Assembly: GCA_026874595.1 (NCBI GenBank)
Contig: CM049306.1
Span: 66,594,019-66,658,018, forward strand
Direction of reading: 5' to 3'
From: Sipunculus nudus
Lineage: Eukaryota > Annelida > Sipuncula > Golfingiida > Sipunculidae
Length of the DNA stretch: 64,000 bases
The notes under the pieces are model-generated. The model was not told the DNA's origin, made no database searches, and saw nothing but the letters and a program-made list of their open reading frames with translations. The position numbers and the translations under genes are program-made. The first letter of the stretch is position 1; each line of letters opens with the position of its first letter. Below, piece by piece: positions 56,970 to 64,000 of the stretch.

Positions 56970-59588
56970 TAGCTCAGCTGACTATAAGTCATCTGAGCTA
57001 TAGTCGTGGTCCATTGTCCGTCGTCCGTCCGTCTGTCCGTCCGTCCGTCCGTCCGTCCGTAGATGTGGCACGTTTTGAAACCGTAAGACCTAGGAATCCA
57101 AAATTCGGCATAATGTTAGATGTCCCCAAGATCTCCTACCAAGCCGAAAACTGGGTCTTCTCGACTTCGTTCCTTTGAGAAATTAAGGAAAAACCTTAAT
57201 TTTTTATTAAAAACCTATTTACACACTTCAGGACTGCCTAATATCAAAACCACTCATCCGTTTTTCCTCATATTTACCATAAATATTCCTCTATATAGTT
57301 CCTATGTACATTCAAGAAATTATGTCTGTATTATATAATTTAAAAAAGTTATGGACCCAAACATAATGCATTTTGTAAAAAATCAGGAAAGATATTTGAT
57401 CACTTAACACAAAACATGTTAAAGCTATGGACCTTTTTTCCAGTAATATAACTTTAATTAATCAAAATTAAATTGTATACCCAAAATTAGATGAAAATCT
57501 TTTAAATTTTTTAAAATATTAATAAAAATAAAAAATTGGTACCTTAAATTTTGGCCAACTTTGACCATGGCACGTTTTTTTCCTGTAAGTACTGTGGATT
57601 GTATTTTCACAGCATGTTTTTGTTAGCTTTTCAACTGTTAACACCAAATTGAAACCAGTTGATCAAACACTGTAGATTTTATTCAAGTTTTCAAGCACCA
57701 TGTAACAATGTTTACATCAAGCTAGTGTTATGCAGTTTGCAAGAGCTCAGCTCCCCAGCTTCAGCTCTTAGTTCCTTAAATTCGGCATACAGTTAGATGT
57801 CTCCAAAATCCCCTACCATGCCAAGAATTTGGTCACTAGGACTTAATACCTTCAAGATATTAATGAAAAACTTCATTTTTCATTAAAAACCCATTGTTAC
57901 ACTTCAAGACTGCCTAATATCAAAACCACTGATCTAACTTTGGTCATAAATAATATACATATTTTTCATTCTCTATGCACTTGCCAGAATGTCAGTATTG
58001 CATAATTGTGTTAAGTTATGGGCCCAAACATAATGCACTTTGTAAAAAATCAAGAAATATATTTACTCCCTTAACAAGGGGATTGCTGAAGATAGAGATT
58101 TTTTGTCAGGGATGTAACATTATTTAATCAAGATTTAATTGAATACCCAAAATTAGTTCTGAATTTTTCAAATTTTATAAGTTATTAGTATTAATGTAAA
58201 ATTAGTAACTTAAATTTTGCCCAACTTTGACCATGGCACGTTTGTTTCCTGTGAGCATTGTTGATATAATTTTCATATCATGCACACATAAGGATTTCAG
58301 CTTTTAAGTTTAGAAAGCTGAAAGAAATTGGCCAAAAATTGTAGCTTTTATTAATGTTTTTATGAGACCCTGTCAGACTTTGGCTCTCTCCAGCCCCTCT
58401 TGAGTCACCTGTATATTGACCTTGTTGAACTTTCAGCAAATTATGCATGCTTGAGGCGAGGCATACACGGGAATCCAGGCAGCTTATGGCCAGCCACAGT
58501 TGATCCAGGTGTCCAACCCAACTCATCTAGTAGTTTTAACCAACTACATAACAATAAACAATAAATTAATAAATTTTTATTGGTTTTTAATAAAAAATTA
58601 AAGAAAAATAGAAAAGGAATTTGTTAGTTCATAATAACAGGAAATTAACTTGCAGTTACTGATGATATAAGAATCTTGTATCGATGGATAGAATGTCACG
58701 TATTCCAAATAACACCATGCAGTATGGTATTTTTCAGTTCAATTTTAATGATAAAGAAGTAAATCATATCATTCATTACTAATCATTAGGGATCATATGA
58801 AGGAAATTAATGATAGACAAATATGCAGTTGATAATATTAATCTAGATTCCTACTGTGTCTAGTGTTTACATTGATGTGAAATTAGTCCAAAATGAATTT
58901 ATTACAGTTATTTTTTTATATAAATAAAAGCCATAAAACCAGGTACTTATGATCATTATTTAAATGTGTGAATTTTGTATATTCTGGATTCTCAACATCA
59001 TTGTTTAGTGAAAACTGAATAAACACCAGACATGGTGCGAATACTTTGTAATTGTATTTAAATACGAATATGATTATGTACTCCATTATAAAATTTCTTG
59101 CATAAAGAATGGGAATTCAGGTAAAAATGAAAGTATATGAATACCAGTGCAAATACTTTCAAAATGTAATCATGAATGCATTCATGAATATATTCTTAAT
59201 ATTATTTTAATAATCATTTCAGTTATATTTCATTTTAAAAAATCACATGATTCTCTTATTATTTTTAATAAAAATTATATTTGGGACAATATTTGTAATT
59301 TTTTTTATTTAATAATTAAACCCTTATATTATATATTCTGCTTATAAGTTATATGGCCAAGTCACAATCTGTGTGACAATAGTACTCCATTTGTTAATAA
59401 AATAAATGAAATCAATCCTCTTCCCTGTCTCCAACGGTACTATCAAAATCATACATAAGCTAAACAACAACAACTCATAATACAGCTTATATTTATTACC
59501 ACACAAAACCAGCATGTGCCTCATTTCTAAATAATATTTTTTTATCATATATATCAGCTGAGCGTCGTGACCCATAGGTCCCTTGTTT
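56970..59588. repeat. 2.6-kb interspersed element, copy 2
   Basis: Direct repeat of 51211-53517 with the same terminal hairpin (56970-57000), a longer (CCGT)n tract, the same internal ~670-bp dimer and the same end (GGTCCCTTGTTT). It has about 290 bp (58460-58750) that copy 1 lacks, so copy 1 has a deletion or copy 2 an insertion there. Confidence 0.85.
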
Positions 59589-59611
59589 TTATCTTCCGAC
59601 GAATTTCAGCC

Positions 59612-59615
<4 letters not shown>

Positions 59616-59675
<60 letters not shown>
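59616..59675. repeat. (TA)n microsatellite
   Basis: Uninterrupted alternating TA. Confidence 0.97.
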
Positions 59676-59677
<2 letters not shown>

Positions 59678-60545
59678 AATAATCAGAAAGTTCGTCAGAA
59701 TAGTTATAGATTTATGATATAAAGTATAGTGCTGTATAATGACCAGGCCTCTGTGTCCTTACAATGCATAGTGTGCTTGTACTGCATGGTCTTTAATTAA
59801 CAGTGAATTGTGGACCAGATCACTGTGGGACTGGAAAAAAATAGTAATTTGTTTGGCACCAAGTCCCCCCCCCCTCATATAGGCATTTGGACATGCCGTC
59901 GGGTATTATCCGTTACAGGCGCAGGGTGTCACTAGCCGCCTCATAGCTCCTTGTAGCTTGGTTTGTGGAGAAGATGATTGTTGTTATATGCTCATTTTAA
60001 AAATATGATGCGTATGCGTACATACATGCCATTAATGTCAACCGAGAAAAACAGTCAAATGGAATCCAAATCAAAATATAAATATGCACATATATAATTT
60101 TTATAATATATATTTATTTACATATATAAAACACAAACTACAAAAGTATGACATTAATATTAGGTATAATATGATTATTTATTAAACTGAAATATTAAAT
60201 AAACGTGTTATAAGTACAACTTTAGTTCATAGTCAGTGGTATCTTCATTTATCATATATGTACAGTTTGAATATAGCAATGCATATAAAAATGAAACCAG
60301 TTTATAATCTGTATGAGTAAAAGGTGACAGTGTTCAGTTTCAACATAAATTCAAAATCTTATTTATATATGAATGTGTAAATTATTAATTTTAGGTTCTG
60401 TGCAAAAAAAATAATTTAATGTTTTGGTTAGACATATGTATTTACTCTGGTTTGTAAGGAAATTTATAAAAAAAATGAAATATCTAAAAGCACATGCGTG
60501 TTTTATTAAAATTAAGCCATTATCGGGAGCCACACGTTTCCCAAT
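59676..60545. other. no recognisable gene
   Basis: AT-rich sequence with a short poly-C tract (about 59865-59875); no supported coding or RNA feature. Confidence 0.6.
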
Positions 60546-62056
60546 AATCAAACTAGACGACCAAAGGTCGAACGCTTGCCGGAAATCGGAAGTGAAACAC
60601 AGACGGACAGACAGAACATATTGTCGGTTTTCTATTAATGGAATGACTCTCAGGGACATTGCTGAGAAATTGTGGCCCGTAGAATGACATATGAGACAAG
60701 AGAACAGGCAAGCAGACAAAGCTGACAACAAAAGACGAACAGACAGATATACTGACTTTGTGAGACAAGATTGACACCAGATGACTTAACCTAGTTATGG
60801 AGAAGATTCAAAGGAAGAAAATGAGTTATAATTTATGTTATTTAGATTTATAGTTTTGGAGGTATGGCGAATTTATGATATACTTGGGAGGCTCGACTGT
60901 AGCGCCCTCTAGCGGACATATTCCGAAGACGACAAATGCGTTTCGTATTATTAGTGTATGACATGGGATGTCCCAGTTTCAAAAGGATTCTGTCAAAGCT
61001 GTGGCCTGTAGAATGCTATATGTAAGGCGTAAGAACCAGCAAGCAGGCGACTTTCAGGATAACGGACAAACAGTTGGACACACAGACAAAGTGACAGGAG
61101 ATTGAAACCAGATGCCTTAGTCAGGTTATGGAGAAGACTCAAAGGAAGAAAATAAGCTATAGTTTATGTAACTGAGGCTTTGGGTGTAGAGATATGGCCA
61201 ATAATATGGTGTGTGTGTGAGGGTCGTGTGCAGTGCCCACTAGTGGCCATATCCGGAAAACGAAAAATTTTTTTCTAGATATTAGTGTAAGACATAAGAT
61301 GTAATAGTTTCAAAAGGATTCCGTCAAAACTGTGGCCTATAGAATGCTATGTGTGAGACGCAAGAACCAGCAAGCAGGCGAATTTGAGGACAACTGACAA
61401 ACAGACGGACACACTGACAAAGTGACTCAAGATTGAGTCCAGATGATTACTCCAGGTTATGGAGAAGACTCAAAGGAAGACAAAAGCTACAGTTTATGTA
61501 ACTGAGGTTTATAGTTTTGGAGATATTGCCAAAGCATGATATGTTTGGAGAGGTTCGAGTTCAGCGCCCCTAGCGGCCATATCCGGAAAATGAAAAATTG
61601 ATTTCGAGATATTAGTGTAAGAATTAAGATGTAATAGTTTCAAGAGGATTCTTTCAAAACTGTGGCCTGTAGAATGCTATATGTGAGACGCAAGAGCAAG
61701 CAGGCGAATTAGAGGACAACTGACAAACAGACGGACACACTGACAAAGTTACACAAGATTGAGACCAGATGACATTACTAGTTATGGAGAAGACTCAGAA
61801 GGAAAACCTAAGCTATAGTTTATGTAATTGAGGCTTTGGGTTTTAGAGATATGGCCAAAGTAATGATATGTGTGTGAGGGTCGTGTGCAGCGCCCCCTAG
61901 CAGCCATATTCAAAAAATGAAAAAACAATTTCGAGATACTAGTGTAGGACTTATGATATGTCGGTTTCAAAAAGATCCCTGCAATAATGTGGCCTTTGGC
62001 AAAGTGACGTCACTGGTTCCAATGAAAGTGTGCTGATACACAGAGGAAGTTGGGGA

Positions 62057-62128
62057 TCCCTGTTAGCTCAGTGGTAGAGCAGACGACCGGCAATCGGAGG
62101 GTCATGGGTTCGATTCCCATACGGGGTG
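62057..62128 (+). tRNA. tRNA-like gene or pseudogene, apparent anticodon GGC
   Basis: 72 nt fold as a cloverleaf: acceptor TCCCTGT/ACGGGGT (one mismatch at the first pair, one G-T), D arm GCTC/GAGC, T arm ATGGG/CCCAT with loop TTCGATT. A box TAGCTCAGTGG and B box GTTCGATTC match consensus, and a TTTTT terminator follows at 62136-62140. The anticodon stem has only three good pairs and position 33 is C instead of T, so a working tRNA-Ala is doubtful; a SINE head is more likely. Confidence 0.6.
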
Positions 62129-62362
62129 ATCCGACTTTTTCTGTGTATTCTTGTTCTATATCTCCATGAGATGGACCAGCATGGCCATTCAACATCATTC
62201 TATATAATATTTGATGCACACCATAAAAAGGCCATCAGTTTATCACTGCTACATGCAAAGTCGCCGTGTCGACACATGTAGTATGTATAATACCAGTCAC
62301 AGTAGTGACGTCACTTCGCTGGTTCCAATGAAAGTGTGCTGATACACAGAGGAAGTTGGGTA

Positions 62363-62434
62363 TCCCTGTTAGCTCAGTGGTAGAGCAGACGCCCGGCAAT
62401 CGGAGGGTCATGGGTTCGATTCCCATACGGGGTG
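62363..62434 (+). tRNA. second tRNA-like copy, apparent anticodon GGC
   Basis: Differs from the first by one base in the anticodon stem (GACGC for GACGA), which breaks one more pair. Same A and B boxes, and terminator TTTTT at 62442-62446. Confidence 0.55.
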
Positions 62435-62654
62435 ATCCGACTTTTTCTGTGTATTCTTGTTCTATATTAGGACACCATGGTAAGGGAAAGAATATGACAG
62501 AGTCACTAAGACGATCAACGCATTATATCTAGTCCAGATGCTGCAATCAAAATTGTGACACAGTTTATAGTTTTGGAGATATTTTACAATAATGATTACT
62601 GCAGTGCCATCTGGTGGTTATTTTCCAAAATGATAAAAGTAATCTTCGAGATAT

Positions 62655-62757
62655 ATTATTATTTTGTTTATATTATTTTTGTTATTATTATTGTTATTAT
62701 TATTATTATATATATATATTAATATACTATAATAATAATTGTTATTATTATTATATA

Positions 62758-62797
<40 letters not shown>

Positions 62798-62800
62798 TTT
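62655..62800. repeat. (ATT)n / (TA)n microsatellite
   Basis: Counterpart of 20880-21034 in the right duplicate. Confidence 0.95.
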
Positions 62801-63482
62801 AACCGCTACCCTCGATTGCAAACCGGTTATCCGTCCCTTATTTGACACACCCAACTGCAAAACCGGGAATACGTCCCTGATAAAATAGTTGTGATTGTGT
62901 TTACCAGCAACACAATCTCTGCATTAAGTAACATTTTGGGGGAGCCTCTCTCTTTGTTTGTTTAAAGGGATTACCCTTTAGAACAGGTCATTCCTCAATG
63001 CAGGGAAATCCTCAAAGTGCGTCCATACAAAGCATGAAAAAGAGGCCACAACCAAAAACACAGGTGGGATCAATCCCAATTGTGTCGTTTCACGGACCAT
63101 CGCACACCCATAGAACAATGCTCCAACTGTCAAATGTAATGCCCCTGCCGACATTTACTATCACTCACTGCCGCCACTTATGGTCATGGCAATGGGATGT
63201 ACTTTCTTTATTTGAAGAAAAACGATGCAAGATTTAAAGAAACTTACAATATAATCATATAATGTGATCGAGAGTGTTAGACGCTATCACTTGCTGAAAA
63301 CATAAGGTCTTCAGCATAAAAACAACAAAATAATAGACGTTTATTTGAATGGTCCCATTTTCTCGTTTGACAAGAAATGGGGCGTGATATACAAGATATT
63401 CACTTTTGTCACTTAAAACTAGTCAAGTGATTTTTGAACAATAGAAAAATATAATCTCTAGCATTAAAATGAGGGAAATATA

Positions 63483-64000
63483 TTTATCCAACACAAACCA
63501 TTTGAACAAACTTGAGAAGGCTCGTCTCTGGGATCATTTCTGTAAAATATTGAACAATTTTGCCGGACTCTTTACAAGAAGAAGAAGTTTTTTTCAGCTT
63601 TTCCCCTGTAAAATCTAAGTAAATGCAGATAGCAAAAATAAGCTGAATCCATCAACATTTGATATGTGACTGATAATTGCATAAAATTTGGAGATGGTAG
63701 CTGCTGCTATTCCTGAGAAATTATGAATAGTGTACAGATGATATGTAATATCATAAATCTACATTTTTAAAAGCTTTTAAAAAACATTCTTGTCAATATT
63801 TTCCATAGATATTCTGAAATCTAAATGTCTAGAGGCATGATGTAATGGATGCTGATAAACTGGTGCTAGGCTAGATGTATCTGCTTCACACAGCTAACAT
63901 ATATGGTAAAATGACTCAATTCAATCTTTAAAATTCAGCCAAAATTCATTTTTTGGAACCATAAAAGACAATTATTATTAGAATGATTCAGGGAATTATT
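63483..64000 (-). repeat. inverted copy of the 50-kb repeat family
   Basis: Reverse complement of words from 50067-51080: CCATTTGAACAAACTTGAGAA, GGATCATTTCTGTAAAATATT, CAGCTTTTCCCCTGTAAAAT, and CTAAATGTCTAGAGGCATGATG near the end. Continues past the window edge. Confidence 0.8.

Larger units (their letters stand above)
62001..62467 (+). repeat. two tRNA-derived SINE-like units, 306 bp apart
   Basis: Each unit has GTGACGTCAC (62004-62013, 62305-62314), TGGTTCCAATGAAAGTGTGC, CAGAGGAAGTTGGG, a tRNA-like core and TCTGTGTATTCTTGTTCTATAT. They are separated by about 150 bp of other sequence and occupy the place of 19891-20684 in the left duplicate. Core sequences are nearly identical, so the duplication or insertion is recent. 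Confidence 0.8.
60740..63482 (-). repeat. segmental duplicate, right copy
   Basis: Matches 18688-19890 (up to 62000) and 20685-21722 (from 62462). A reverse-oriented CTCF-like word lies at 60902-60915. The (ATT)n tract is shorter here. The joint with the next family at 63482 is abrupt, as is its left edge at 60740. Confidence 0.9.

Noticed and set aside
62010-62426. Minus-strand open frames beginning MGIEPMTLRLP
   Set aside because: Antisense translation of the tRNA-like core; a known type of spurious protein prediction.

Overview
The window looks like repeat-dominated animal DNA, most likely from a mollusc and probably a bivalve. This is inferred from a Helentron-type rolling-circle transposon (OTU, Rep/helicase and endonuclease domains), a Ty3/gypsy LTR fragment, tRNA-derived repeats and very long families of diverged tandem repeats. 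I see no intact host gene. The only recognisable proteins belong to transposons, and all of them are broken. One short stretch near 17.5 kb resembles a minus-strand promoter and first exon, and one possible coding exon lies near 16.6 kb.

Layout. 1-950: a ~146-bp satellite. 1060-1640: two old ~330-bp repeat units. 2262-4270: an imperfect ~0.95-kb tandem duplication beside the Helentron. 4261-10832 (minus): a decayed Helentron, with N-terminal charged and Cys-rich region, OTU protease, HUH Rep, Pif1-like helicase and EEP endonuclease; hairpin-forming 60-bp repeats lie upstream at 11410-11553. 13670-16420: a ~300-340-bp tandem repeat interrupted by a foldback element (13834-15623) with long inverted repeats and a 6-bp target duplication. 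18.6-24.3 kb: repeat units mostly on the minus strand, ending in a ~3-kb imperfect palindrome centred near 22816. 24.6-26.4 kb: five copies of a 365-bp repeat. 28.6-50.06 kb: a large composite satellite field containing a near-perfect 4 x 908-bp array. 50.07-51.1 kb: another tandem family, which recurs inverted at 63.48-64 kb. 51.2-53.5 and 57.0-59.6 kb: two direct copies of a ~2.3-2.6-kb element flanking a Ty3/gypsy fragment with one LTR, a pogo-like non-autonomous DNA transposon and a candidate hammerhead ribozyme. 60.7-63.5 kb: a direct duplicate of 18.7-21.7 kb in which one internal part is replaced by two tRNA-like repeats.

The most interesting feature is the satellite field. Its units appear to be related to a ~146-150-bp monomer and carry the same short palindromic or transcription-factor-like words in a fixed order: tandem AAGGTCA nuclear-receptor half-sites, an RFX X-box-like GTTACCATGGTAAC, a hairpin with TCTCGT/ACGAGA arms, and a CTCF-like CCGCTAGGGGGCGC word that recurs every ~330 bp in one orientation. 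The strand of the CTCF-like word switches at the 22.8-kb palindrome and again in the 60.7-62 kb copy. Whether any of these words is bound by protein is unknown.
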